A stretch of DNA of 62,247 bases from a virus, in the IMG/VR virus record IMGVR_UViG_3300036832_000189, positions 1 through 62,247 of that record; one strand, written 5' to 3'. This document shows, piece after piece, positions 28,971 through 37,363 of the stretch. The position numbers and the translations under genes are program-made. The stretch's first letter is position 1. Each line of letters starts with the position of its first letter. Under the pieces are notes generated by a model. That model was not told where the DNA came from, did no database searches, and was given only the letters and a program-made list of their open reading frames with translations.

Positions 28971-29231
28971 TTACCGCGTGCGAGACATGTGCGTGACGAG
29001 TGACCAGTCGTTAGACCACGCCATGTTATTGATGGTGATGCAGGCTACTGGTGCCTGCATGAGGACTTCGTCCTCGATGTAGCCCATGTGCCTGTCCGTG
29101 CGATGGATCATGCCATTGGGCTGTTCTGCGAAGTCCACGGCGCGATCCTCACTCGTGTGTACGAATACCCAATGCCTGCGGCACAGTTGGGCTGGTGTGG
29201 GCATGTTGTTTGGCGATGCCATTTTGGTCAT
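28971..29231 (-). CDS. Small hypothetical protein
   Basis: ATG 29231 with AAAGGGAG upstream gives 86 residues, with mixed alpha/beta character (CRRHWVFVHTSEDRAVDFAE). The hairpin at 28910-28960 follows its stop. Function unknown. Confidence 0.6.
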   Translation of the reverse strand: MTKMASPNNMPTPAQLCRRHWVFVHTSEDRAVDFAEQPNGMIHRTDRHMGYIEDEVLMQAPVACITINNMAWSNDWSLVTHMSRTR

Positions 29232-29249
29232 GCTCCCTTTCAGTTGTTT

Positions 29250-29387
29250 TTAGGACAGGTGGGTTACGGAACGGATTGCACGGTCGCGCATGATGACGTG
29301 ATAGCGAATGCGCAACCGGCGGAACGGCGTGAACTTGGTTGACGTTGTCAAGCGGAGCACGCGGATTTGGTGGTCAATGGCGTACAT
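29250..29387 (-). CDS. 45-residue basic protein
   Basis: ATG 29387 gives an Arg-rich product (IRVLRLTTSTKFTPFRRLRI). AGGAGG lies 12 nt upstream, somewhat far. It fits the gap between neighbours exactly, but evidence is modest. Confidence 0.45.
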   Translation of the reverse strand: MYAIDHQIRVLRLTTSTKFTPFRRLRIRYHVIMRDRAIRSVTHLS

Positions 29388-29412
29388 GTTGAGTCATTGC
29401 CTCCTGGTGTTG

Positions 29413-29637
29413 TTAGAACATCTGGTTGGGTTGTGCGTTGCTGGTGTCGGCAGTGTTGCCGGCGCTGCTGTCGGTGTTGATCCAGCTCTCGACCAGGTCG
29501 AGTGCTGCTGCCATGTTTGGCAGTGTGTCTGTGGGGTTCTGCGTGGGATCATCGAGGTTGAATACTACGCAGCTTCCGTCATCGAGAATGTCGAGGCGGT
29601 ACTTAGCTGCAGGTGGTGTGGCTGGCTGTTGTGGCAT
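29413..29637 (-). CDS. Small acidic protein, first gene after the AT-rich region
   Basis: ATG 29637 has AAAGGAGG 7 nt upstream and gives 74 residues (KYRLDILDDGSCVVFNLDDP) ending in a polar tail. It lies directly downstream of the AT-rich region 29700-29930, so it is probably read from a promoter there. Function unknown. Confidence 0.6.
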   Translation of the reverse strand: MPQQPATPPAAKYRLDILDDGSCVVFNLDDPTQNPTDTLPNMAAALDLVESWINTDSSAGNTADTSNAQPNQMF

Positions 29638-29699
29638 TGAGTCACCTCCTTTCGTGTGGTGTGTCTTGTGTTATGTAAATCACGTTGAGTTGTCTGCAG

Positions 29700-29930
29700 G
29701 GTAGGGAGTAAACTGCATGCGAGCAAAGTAAACTTTGGTTACAATATTTGTGAATGTCGTTGACAAGAGGGAGTATCTTAGGAATCAAGAGAAACTTTGA
29801 GTATATAACTTATTATCGAAACGATTTCGGGTATTCGTTATTCGTTTCTGACACCTTACTCAAACTTTCTAATTTGCGTGCGCAACTGCTTTTGTTGAAT
29901 ATGTTATATTGCACGGAGGTTTTCCCCGGA
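29700..29930. promoter_or_regulatory. AT-rich island with nested inverted repeats (candidate origin or early control region)
   Basis: This 230-bp gene-free stretch is much richer in A/T than its surroundings. It holds an outer inverted repeat (AGAAACTTTGAGT 29790-29802 with ACTCAAACTTTCT 29858-29870, one mismatch), an inner one (GAAACGA 29818-29824 with TCGTTTC 29842-29848), and CAAAGT-AA-ACTTTG at 29724-29737. TATACT and GATAAT occur on the minus strand near 29800-29815, without a clear -35. An origin of replication, an operator region, or both is inferred. Confidence 0.5.
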
Positions 29931-30004
29931 GGTTTTGAATGTCATGCCCAGGATCACCACAAAGCCTGCCGCCGGCAGGTTCTGTGCTGTGCCCACGCAC
30001 GCGT

Positions 30005-30037
30005 GCGCCCACCCCCTGCTCTGCAGGGGGTGGGCGC
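30005..30037 (-). terminator. 15-bp hairpin after the 30050 gene
   Basis: A perfect 15-bp stem (GCGCCCACCCCCTGC 30005-30019 with 30023-30037) and 3-base loop lie 12 nt downstream of the leftward stop at 30050. No T-run follows, but the stem is very stable. Confidence 0.7.
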
Positions 30038-30049
30038 GTGGTCGTGCCG

Positions 30050-30655
30050 TTATTCGGTTGTGTCGGCGTCCGCCTCAGCGATGGCCGCTGCCGCGTCTGC
30101 CTCGTCCGCTGCCGCTGCCGCTGCCGCCTCGAATGCGGCAGTGTAGCGTTCCACGGTGTCCACCATGAAACCGCCGTTGCGGCCGTTGGCGTCCAGTCCG
30201 CATGCGGATGCGGTCGTGTCCACGTAGCCGAGTCCATCCGGCCGGTTCTCGTCCACGTTCCAGGGGATGAACACGTAGAGGGCTGGCAGCTTCTCAGCCT
30301 GCCGCATCTGATTCACACGCTGCAGTGCGGCCAGAACGGCCCGTGGGCTAGCAACGTGTGCCTTTGCCCCGAGGATTTCCAGGGCGTCAGACGACGGCGC
30401 TTTTCCGGGCCGGATGCCCAGCTTACGCAGTGTGTCGTCTGTGACGAGGGTTGCGCCCGCGTCGATAGCCGTCCGCAGTCCACGGATCTTCGCGCCGAAG
30501 TTGGTGGCGTATCCGCTGCCGCTACGTGCGGCTGTCCCGCGTGGCCGCTCCAGCGTTACCTGATCCAGTCCGCTTTTGGCGAACAGCACCGACATGTAGC
30601 TGTCGGTAGCGCTGTCGGTGGTGACGTCGGGCGTGTCGTTGGTCGTGCGTGGCAT
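30050..30655 (-). CDS. First gene of the leftward arm, Ala-rich tail, unknown function
   Basis: ATG 30655 with AAGGAG 5 nt upstream gives 201 residues. The N-terminus is Thr/Asp-rich, the middle mixed (SGYATNFGAKIRGLRTAIDA; LPALYVFIPWNVDENRPDGL), and the last ~40 residues are an Ala/Glu/Asp repeat. The frame is open upstream for 89 codons, but that part lacks a start context. The hairpin at 30005-30037 ends its transcript. Function unknown. Confidence 0.65.
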   Translation of the reverse strand: MPRTTNDTPDVTTDSATDSYMSVLFAKSGLDQVTLERPRGTAARSGSGYATNFGAKIRGLRTAIDAGATLVTDDTLRKLGIRPGKAPSSDALEILGAKAHVASPRAVLAALQRVNQMRQAEKLPALYVFIPWNVDENRPDGLGYVDTTASACGLDANGRNGGFMVDTVERYTAAFEAAAAAAADEADAAAAIAEADADTTE

Positions 30656-31063
30656 TGTGTCTCCTTGTGTGTGTGCGTGGCTCTCACGCGCAGGTACAGT
30701 TGTCACCTCCTTTCCCCCTGCGACGGCCGCTGCCACAGACGACGGCCGCGCGTGCGTGTGCAAGCGTGGGCCGTTGTCGCCGTTGGCGTTGCTGCCGTAC
30801 TCGTGTGCGTGATCGCTCACGACGGCAGCGTACACCCAAAATCCATTCGGATGCAAGCCCATTTCACAGAGGTTTGTATGGCGTTTGGCCCTCCTGGATT
30901 GATAAACCGGGGGCAAAAGCATTCTTTACCCCCAATCCGTCAGGCCGGCTAGAGGGTGTCTGACACAGATCGAGTGCTCCACCAAGCGTTGCCAACATAG
31001 CTAACGTCTAGCGGACTGGTATGCTCGCGCGTACGGAGTACCACTGCCTGTAAGGACGCGCAC
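30656..31063. promoter_or_regulatory. Divergent intergenic region between the two arms
   Basis: This 408-bp gap separates leftward and rightward transcription, so promoters for both arms are expected. On the plus strand TGGTATGCT (31018-31026) could be an extended -10 for the late arm, with no good -35. Near 30794-30829 there is an 8-bp inverted repeat (GCTGCCGT/ACGGCAGC). On the minus strand AAAGGAGGTGAC at 30702-30713 is a strong ribosome-site look-alike without a gene. Confidence 0.45.
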
Positions 31064-31348
31064 ATGGCAACAGACGATGCTAACAAGAACCTTGCCGAGT
31101 ACAAGAAGGCACTACAAGAGGAATACGAGCAGGCAAAACCTGACAGTGACGCCCGAGCTCATATGCGCGAACATCTCTTGGACTGTGCCAAGACCATCAC
31201 GTCCATTGCTCTAACTAGCCCATCAGACAGCCTACGCCTCAAGGCTGCAACATACGTGTTGGACAGGATCGAGTTCGCAGAAGGCGACCAGTCAGACCTC
31301 GAGAAGTTCCTAGACGCGATGAAAGCAAAGCCGGCGGATGCCAGCTAG
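31064..31348 (+). CDS. First late-arm gene, possible terminase small subunit
   Basis: The 94-residue protein is helical and acidic (LAEYKKALQEEYEQAKPDSD; RLKAATYVLDRIEFAEGDQS). Its place at the head of the structural arm and its helical make-up suit a small terminase or DNA-binding packaging factor, but the large subunit lies 6 kb away and no family match is visible. AAGGACG precedes ATG 31064. Confidence 0.55.
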   Translation: MATDDANKNLAEYKKALQEEYEQAKPDSDARAHMREHLLDCAKTITSIALTSPSDSLRLKAATYVLDRIEFAEGDQSDLEKFLDAMKAKPADAS

Positions 31349-31374
31349 CCTGAACACAGTTACATGGGACGACT

Positions 31375-31770
31375 GTGCCAGCTAGCGTCTACGTCGAAGC
31401 TGGCACCATCGGCCTAAGTTCAACTGAGTGCCCTTTCGACGCAGCATATCCCTACAGCTATTGCCGCATTTGCGGCATGGTGTATCAGCCACAGTTCCAA
31501 CGGGCGACACCAGGCGACAACGCGCTCAAGAAACTGCAGCGCCGGGATGCAATGGTGGCACATGAAGTACGCCACCGGGCAGATGGTAGCCTCCGAGAGT
31601 ACCAGCTCTCACCAACCTACCTTAGCCCAGAAGCTCAATACAGGCTAGCTCCATTCGGCATTGCAAGTCTCTCTGATATCGCACTCAACGAGGGCGCACG
31701 CCACGCTGCCATGACAGCGCCACGCAAGCCCGCCCTCGAATACCACAGGTTCCCTCACGTCTTGGCCTAA
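31375..31770 (+). CDS. Hypothetical protein with CxxC motif
   Basis: GTG 31375 gives 131 residues with a possible zinc site (TECPFDAAYPYSYCRICG) and a helical, basic middle (KKLQRRDAMVAHEVRHRADG). It shares one base with the next start (TAATG). Function unknown. Confidence 0.6.
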   Translation: MPASVYVEAGTIGLSSTECPFDAAYPYSYCRICGMVYQPQFQRATPGDNALKKLQRRDAMVAHEVRHRADGSLREYQLSPTYLSPEAQYRLAPFGIASLSDIALNEGARHAAMTAPRKPALEYHRFPHVLA

Positions 31771-31964
31771 TGCCTAAGCGCAAAACCACACGCAAGCGCA
31801 AGAAGCCATTTGGCAAGCTCAAGAAGGGCCAGCTCCACAGGGATCTTCACATCCCACAAGGCAAGAAGATCCCTGTTTCACGTCTACGTGCAGCGGCCAA
31901 GCGCAAAGGCGTCGTAGGCCGCAGGGCTCGGTTTGCGCTGAACGCCAGGAAATTCAAGCATTAG
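31770..31964 (+). CDS. Small basic protein with IPxGKKIP motif
   Basis: The 64-residue protein is Lys/Arg-rich (KRKTTRKRKKPFGKLKKG) with HIPQGKKIPVSRLRAAAKRK, a pattern I recognise from small basic proteins encoded in actinophage late arms. DNA or RNA binding is likely. It overlaps the upstream stop by one base. Confidence 0.65.
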   Translation: MPKRKTTRKRKKPFGKLKKGQLHRDLHIPQGKKIPVSRLRAAAKRKGVVGRRARFALNARKFKH

Positions 31965-31992
31965 AATGCACCCCCAGTTTTAGGAGCACAAA

Positions 31993-32406
31993 TTGTCATA
32001 TTTTGAGGTTGTCTACGAACCAGGGGGCATGTCTGTAGTAGACGCCTCAGACCGGCGAGATGCCATCCTGGGCATCCGCGAGCATCACCAACGCGCCATG
32101 CACGGTCAACCTGCACATCCTGAGCCTAGTGGCGGGTTGCGGCCAGCGGAACGAATTGTCCTGGTCATGGAGTACGAAGACCACCCACATGAACTGAGTG
32201 CTCCAACAAGCCTATCCAACGAAGTGGCACAAGCCCACGTTGCTGACCTCCTAGAACTCTACACAGAGGACGGGGTTGTAGACCTCATCCAGGTTGCAGC
32301 ACACCTTGTGCCACAGCCACTTGCGGAGTTTGTTGAGCCACATGACTCCAAGTACACTGCTGAGGGTAAAGACATTACGGATGAAGTCCTGGTGGGAATG
32401 GGCTAG
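31993..32406 (+). CDS. Hypothetical protein
   Basis: TTG 31993 with AGGAG 7 nt upstream gives 137 residues. It has beta strands at the start (YFEVVYEPGGMSVVDASDRR) and a helical acidic second half (AQAHVADLLELYTEDGVVDL). It overlaps the next gene by one base (TAGTG). Function unknown. Confidence 0.6.
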   Translation: MSYFEVVYEPGGMSVVDASDRRDAILGIREHHQRAMHGQPAHPEPSGGLRPAERIVLVMEYEDHPHELSAPTSLSNEVAQAHVADLLELYTEDGVVDLIQVAAHLVPQPLAEFVEPHDSKYTAEGKDITDEVLVGMG

Positions 32407-32879
32407 TGGCCGTTATCACCTTCAACCGTATGGATCAATTGGTCACGGACTATGTACTTGGTGGCTCCGGGACTGTAACACCCCCCTCCAGTTGGACTGT
32501 AGCTTTAGCCACAACGGGGGCCGCCACATACAACAAGGCGTTGTCTGTTTGGTCTCCAAGCGTATCAGGAGCGAACGTCAATGAAATCGGTACCTCAGTT
32601 GCGGCCTCCTATGCCCGGCAAACAATCAACCGGGATCAAACAGCCAACGGATGGACGAGTAGCAGTAACGACGCTACAGGATCGTCTACTACCGGCAAGC
32701 AGGTTACTTTTGGGCCTTTCGGAACTGGACTCACGCCGAACGGCGCTAACACGTGGGTCGTTACCGACGGAACCACGCTCAACGCCGGGCAGCTCTACTT
32801 CGGAGCAGACACAGCCTCAACTAGAACCTTCAACATCGGCGATACCGAAAAGGTCATCCCGATAATGAAGGTGGCATAA
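32406..32879 (+). CDS. Beta-sandwich virion protein, minor tail/fibre-like
   Basis: GTG 32406 gives 157 residues, Thr/Ser/Gly-rich and beta-type throughout (PPSSWTVALATTGAATYNKA; KQVTFGPFGTGLTPNGANTW). Such small jelly-roll-like proteins commonly accompany fibre genes in actinophages. It precedes two larger fibre-type proteins. Confidence 0.65.
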   Translation: MAVITFNRMDQLVTDYVLGGSGTVTPPSSWTVALATTGAATYNKALSVWSPSVSGANVNEIGTSVAASYARQTINRDQTANGWTSSSNDATGSSTTGKQVTFGPFGTGLTPNGANTWVVTDGTTLNAGQLYFGADTASTRTFNIGDTEKVIPIMKVA

Positions 32880-32908
32880 TGTTATCTATATCCAAGGTAG
32901 CCTGACCT

Positions 32909-34180
32909 ATGCCAGCCGAACAGTTTGCGACGCTAGCACAGAGTACACTCAACGCTGGTATTTCAAATACGGATGTGTCTTTGACTCTGGTTTCGGCTAC
33001 AGGGTTCCCTACTGTCCCACAGTTCCGCATCCGGATTGATAATGAGCTCATTCTGGTGGGTGCGGTGGCTGGGGCGGTATTCTCGAGCCTCACACGAGGG
33101 ATTGAAGGTACAACTGCAGCGTCACATTCGGCTGGTGCTCAGGTCACGGATGCGTTGACAGCAGCAGCACTCGGTGGCTCATCTGATGCAGCAGCGGCTA
33201 CACCTTCTCCACGCACTCTTGACCAAGTAACTTCTGGCAGCGCCGCCAGCTACGCAGCCTTGCAGGCACGTGTACCAGCGGCAACAGCCTCCAACAAGTT
33301 CCTCAGAGACAAGACCGGCGGTGTAGCTTGGGACACCGTACTCCCTGGAGACGTCGTTGCAGGTGCCGACGGGCAGACACTCCAGACGTTGTCCGGCGTG
33401 TCTCAGTGGGTGAATCTGGACTCAACAGCTCTGGTAGGGACAGTCACCAATGGCTCCCTGTACTGGAATGGTACAGCATGGGTCAACGCGAAGCTCACGG
33501 GTACGCAGCTTGACGCTGCGGCTGCAATCGCAAAGTCACAGCTAGCCTCGCTTGCCATTGTAGACGCAGACGTATCTGCAATCTCGGAGGCGAAGATCAC
33601 CAACCTGACGGCTGACCTTGCTGCATCGCAAATCTATGCTGCAGAGCTAGCACAGCGTGGTTGGAAGGCGTGGACAGGCAGCCCCTTCACGGCAGCAGCG
33701 GCAAACCCACTCACTTCCCAAGCCGAGATTGTCGTCAAGGTGTGGCTGCCACTGGCTAGTTACAGCTTCACCGGGTGTGTCGTACAGGTCACAACTGCGG
33801 GTGGCACGTTGACTGCTGCGCAGAACCTTATGACACTCTACAACCAGGCTGGGACAAAGCAGGGCTCAACTGCAGACCAGTCTGCGATCTGGACTGCAAC
33901 AGGGCCGTTCTACGCTTCCTTCGTCGGTGGGCCATACTCCCTAACTGGTGGTGTAGGTGCGTATTGCTGGGTTGGGTTCCTGTCGAATGGAACAACTCCG
34001 GCGGCGTTCCGCTGCCATATGGCGTCAAACACGATGGCAAACGCTGGTGCAGGTGCAATCCTCACGGGTGCAGCTCTCATGGCAGGGCGCACAGGCACAA
34101 CAGTTACAACACCCGCGACGTTCACCCCGAGTGCTCTGAACGTCACTGCTGCATCATACTACTTTGTGGGTCTGTACTAG
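32909..34180 (+). CDS. Fibre-type protein with FPTxxQFRIRIDNE module
   Basis: The 423-residue protein starts with a module common in phage fibres and baseplate proteins (LVSATGFPTVPQFRIRIDNE, then LTRGIEGTTAASHSAGAQVT). The centre is Ala-rich repeats, likely trimeric, and the C-terminus is beta-rich (AAFRCHMASNTMANAGAGAI). ATG 32909 is clear. A shortened relative of the first module is inserted in the next gene's glycosidase. Confidence 0.7.
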   Translation: MPAEQFATLAQSTLNAGISNTDVSLTLVSATGFPTVPQFRIRIDNELILVGAVAGAVFSSLTRGIEGTTAASHSAGAQVTDALTAAALGGSSDAAAATPSPRTLDQVTSGSAASYAALQARVPAATASNKFLRDKTGGVAWDTVLPGDVVAGADGQTLQTLSGVSQWVNLDSTALVGTVTNGSLYWNGTAWVNAKLTGTQLDAAAAIAKSQLASLAIVDADVSAISEAKITNLTADLAASQIYAAELAQRGWKAWTGSPFTAAAANPLTSQAEIVVKVWLPLASYSFTGCVVQVTTAGGTLTAAQNLMTLYNQAGTKQGSTADQSAIWTATGPFYASFVGGPYSLTGGVGAYCWVGFLSNGTTPAAFRCHMASNTMANAGAGAILTGAALMAGRTGTTVTTPATFTPSALNVTAASYYFVGLY

Positions 34181-34194
34181 ATGAGTGCTATTAG

Positions 34195-36633
34195 ATGACC
34201 GTTGTCGCCTCCGACCTCTGCGAACGAACTGTAGCTGCGGGCAGCGTCGGCACGATGGATCTCCCTGTGGGGGGCACGTATACGTTGCGCCCTGGCGGTA
34301 CCGGCAGCAACAGCCGGTACTCCTGCGATGGTCACAACATTCAGATTCACGGTATAGGCCAGCCGGCGTCAACAGACATCATGTCCCTCTCCACGGATGG
34401 TACCTTCGGCTGTCAGAATCAAAACTTCCTTACGGTGTTCGCATTGGACGCAGCGGCAGTTGGAGCTACGCAGACCTTGAGCTCCTATGGGCGATTCATC
34501 CCCACAAGTAGCGGTACGGCTTACATCGCACGACTCGCATTTGCCACCAGCGGCACCGTAACTCTCTTCTTGGACAAGGTAGTGGTAGGCACCAGTTCAC
34601 TGGACTTGGTGGGAGCTGGTGGTGTGGTGTTGACTTCGAGCTACGTACCGGGGACGAAGATCAGTGTAAGACTCACGTGTAATGGATCTGCGATTGCTGC
34701 CAAGGCTTGGTTCACGGCGAACGCCGAGACAACCGCAGTAACACAGTCCGTCACGGATACAGCCATCCCCGGAGAAGGCGCTACACAGTGGCGTTTGAAC
34801 CTGGCAACTGGGTCTACAGCAACCCCAAACTTGCTCATCGACTCGTGGTCTTGCGACAACATCAGCTACAGTCCGACCGTAGACACGATCACCAGGTATG
34901 GTGTCTCCAAGGGTCACCTCAACACGTATGATACTAACTTGCAGCAGCGGTACGTAAACACGGCTGCACTGATCTACGGGCCGAACAGCTACTTCCGCAC
35001 GGATATCACAACATCCACCACAAATGGCAGTTGGGATTCCCGGCTGGCTGATTTCGAGACGTTCTGTGGGTACATGGCAGCGGCAGGAATCACCTTGTTC
35101 CCATGCCTGCACATGATTACGGGCACTACACAGCAGATTCCACTGCGGAATGGGCTCGTAACTGACCCTGTAGGGCTCAACGGTATGATGCCATTCTACA
35201 CGATGTGTTACAACGCCGTACAGCTCCTGGGGCCAGGAGGGACAATGGCAACCACTCTCGGTAGTAGCTGGAAGCCTTGCTACCGATACGAGATTTGGAA
35301 CGAGCCGAACACGACCTCTGGGAACGCCAACCGTCAGGACGACGCGTCTGGCACTATAAGTAATGGGTTCGCCACTGGTGGGCCGTTTGCACAGTTGGAT
35401 ATGTCCTACGCCGACATCGCGGAAATCCTCCGCTGTGGGGTGTTAGGCATCAGGGCCGCCGCGACGGCAATGGGCTTCTCAGCCTACATCTACGGGTTGG
35501 GTATGGGTGGTGTAGACGTCAGTTATCTCAAGGGCATAGTTGATTGGTGCGCATCTAACGGGTACACAAACCCTCTGACTACACTGGATGCTGTTAGCAC
35601 GCACGTCTACCCAACGAATCCACCTATTGGGCCTGCAGGAACATACCCACCAGGAACGGACAACCCCACAGCTCAAAGCTCTGGACAGACTCGCCCGCGA
35701 GATTGGGCCACGCTAGCGACGTTGAGGCAGTATCTAGCCGCCTCTGGTGGGAGTGCATGCAAGATCGGCGTAACAGAGGGTGGCTACAGAGGGAATGATC
35801 TTCGGAATATAAACCGCACCGCGACTGTTACTGGCAGCAACTTCACGTTACCGGCCTCATCTATTCCTGTGGCGAGTACAGCTCTGTTCCCGGCTGCGAA
35901 TGGGACGTTGTATCTAGAGCCTGCAACTGTGGTGTCTAATAGTGGATCTAGTATTACATTGCCAGCTTCGACAATCCCGTTGGCGGACGCCCGTGGGTTC
36001 CCTGCAAGTGGGAGTGTGTCGATCACAGCAGACACACGGTCGTGGACACAGACGGTGTCTTACACGAGTATCGTCGGCAATGTTCTGCAGGGTTGCTCTG
36101 GTGGCACAGGAACAATCCCTGATGGTTCGGCTGTCACCGGCAACCAACAGGTCTCATACAAAACTGTAGATCCTACGCATTTCCTGGGATGTGTTGGAGG
36201 CTCAGGAACGATTGGTGCCGGTACTGTATTGGAAACATGTACCGCAGGCAATATCTTCTACGCATCTCCTGACCGTGCGGCTGCGGATTCAAGTCCAGAC
36301 CAGGCTACATGGAACATGCAGGCGCTCGACATGATTCAGCAGCATAACAGCTATTGGAATGTTGACATCCATATCCTCTACGAGCTTTTCGATGAGCTCT
36401 TCCCAACGGATGCTAACCTCGTCAACGTCGCTCTTGGAAAGTGCTATGACACCACAGATACCTCGAGGACTACTGCGCTCACGATGGGGTTCTGGAAGTC
36501 AACTGCGGTGCAAATGTCCCGCAAGATGGTGGAATACGGCCTGCATTCCTGGGGTGGTTCAACGCCAACACCTGCCGGCACTGTCAAGATCAACGTTAGT
36601 GGCAGCACGTTGAGAATCCATACTCCCACGTGA
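34195..36633 (+). CDS. Virion glycosidase: jelly-roll N-terminus and clan-A TIM barrel with an inserted module
   Basis: The 812-residue protein probably degrades a host surface glycan. Residues ~40-230 look like a concanavalin-type sheet (IARLAFATSGTVTLFLDKVV). Residues ~235-760 form a clan-A barrel: acid/base candidate Glu370 in YEIWNEPN and nucleophile candidate Glu528 in IGVTEGGY, with the last strand at DIHILYELFDE (724-734). Between Glu528 and that strand sits a ~140-residue Gly/Ser-rich insert with two repeats (TLPASSIPVASTALFPAANG; TLPASTIPLADARGFPASGS), related to the fibre module in the previous gene. Exact GH family not assigned. Confidence 0.75.
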   Translation: MTVVASDLCERTVAAGSVGTMDLPVGGTYTLRPGGTGSNSRYSCDGHNIQIHGIGQPASTDIMSLSTDGTFGCQNQNFLTVFALDAAAVGATQTLSSYGRFIPTSSGTAYIARLAFATSGTVTLFLDKVVVGTSSLDLVGAGGVVLTSSYVPGTKISVRLTCNGSAIAAKAWFTANAETTAVTQSVTDTAIPGEGATQWRLNLATGSTATPNLLIDSWSCDNISYSPTVDTITRYGVSKGHLNTYDTNLQQRYVNTAALIYGPNSYFRTDITTSTTNGSWDSRLADFETFCGYMAAAGITLFPCLHMITGTTQQIPLRNGLVTDPVGLNGMMPFYTMCYNAVQLLGPGGTMATTLGSSWKPCYRYEIWNEPNTTSGNANRQDDASGTISNGFATGGPFAQLDMSYADIAEILRCGVLGIRAAATAMGFSAYIYGLGMGGVDVSYLKGIVDWCASNGYTNPLTTLDAVSTHVYPTNPPIGPAGTYPPGTDNPTAQSSGQTRPRDWATLATLRQYLAASGGSACKIGVTEGGYRGNDLRNINRTATVTGSNFTLPASSIPVASTALFPAANGTLYLEPATVVSNSGSSITLPASTIPLADARGFPASGSVSITADTRSWTQTVSYTSIVGNVLQGCSGGTGTIPDGSAVTGNQQVSYKTVDPTHFLGCVGGSGTIGAGTVLETCTAGNIFYASPDRAAADSSPDQATWNMQALDMIQQHNSYWNVDIHILYELFDELFPTDANLVNVALGKCYDTTDTSRTTALTMGFWKSTAVQMSRKMVEYGLHSWGGSTPTPAGTVKINVSGSTLRIHTPT
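34264..34274 (+). repeat. Dispersed 11-base motif CCTGTGGGGGG
   Basis: Exact copy near the 5' end of the glycosidase gene, read as Pro-Val-Gly-Gly. Confidence 0.6.
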
Positions 36634-36649
36634 GTGATATACCAGTATA

Positions 36650-37009
36650 GTGGCTACGCCTGTAGGAACATCAGAGCTCGGGTTCGCCAGACTTGGAGAA
36701 ATAGTCCTGGGCTGGGTACCCCCGCTGCTGTTCGAGACTGCAACAGCGTTTATGACGCTGACTCCAGGAGTCATCAAAGAAGGGCCTGTAGGCGCGGACA
36801 CAGCAACAGCGACGATGACACTCAGACCTAGTGGGTTGATTTCCGGACACGTCTTCGACACACTATTAGATGGTGCGCTTGTTGCACACTACAACGGAGA
36901 CATCGCAAATGAATTTGCAGCCACGATTGCTGGGCCACGCCCGCTTTCTGCCGTCCCAACGGCCAGGTATGCTGTGGGATACTTCGGCAGGGGTCATCCT
37001 GCTTCTTGA
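36650..37009 (+). CDS. Hypothetical virion-associated protein
   Basis: GTG 36650 gives 119 residues, with a hydrophobic stretch (GFARLGEIVLGWVPPLLFET) and a Thr-rich middle (TATAFMTLTPGVIKEGPVGA). The start lacks a strong ribosome site. It lies between the glycosidase and a small beta protein. Function unknown. Confidence 0.55.
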   Translation: MATPVGTSELGFARLGEIVLGWVPPLLFETATAFMTLTPGVIKEGPVGADTATATMTLRPSGLISGHVFDTLLDGALVAHYNGDIANEFAATIAGPRPLSAVPTARYAVGYFGRGHPAS

Positions 37010-37021
37010 TCGGACTGAATA

Positions 37022-37360
37022 GTGGAACCAATCCTCACACAAGGTACCGTCGAATATCTGTGGGTAGACGTTACAGATGAACTTGGTGTCCTCACAGACC
37101 TAAGCGCCGCGAGCCCCCGTTGTGATGTTGTACGCATGAGTGACAATGTCAAGCTGGTGACGGCACACGCTGCAGACAATATCGACGGTATGAGGGTGTA
37201 CTTCCTGATTGATACAACCACAGGGTCTGGGCTGGTTACACCAGTAGTGCCGGTCAATGGCTGGTGGAGCGGTGGAGAATACAAGATGTACACGACCTTC
37301 TCGGTTGGCGCAGAGGTTCCACGCCTCGGGCCATTGAACTTTAGAGTGGACGCGAGTTGA
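37022..37360 (+). CDS. Small beta-sandwich protein
   Basis: GTG 37022 gives 112 residues, beta-rich (QGTVEYLWVDVTDELGVLTD; GGEYKMYTTFSVGAEVPRLG). It resembles short Ig-fold accessory proteins of tails and baseplates. Function unknown; translation start is not strongly supported. Confidence 0.6.
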   Translation: MEPILTQGTVEYLWVDVTDELGVLTDLSAASPRCDVVRMSDNVKLVTAHAADNIDGMRVYFLIDTTTGSGLVTPVVPVNGWWSGGEYKMYTTFSVGAEVPRLGPLNFRVDAS

Positions 37361-37363
37361 CCT

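Noticed and set aside
30656-30922. N-terminal extension of the 30050 gene
   Set aside because: The frame is open but the added 89 residues have no ribosome site at their start, whereas ATG 30655 has AAGGAG at ideal spacing.
29939-30952. Long plus-strand frame of 337 codons
   Set aside because: It runs antisense to the 30050-30655 gene, has Arg/Pro/Cys-rich composition typical of a shadow frame, and crosses a perfect 15-bp hairpin. Only its start context is noted as a weak finding.
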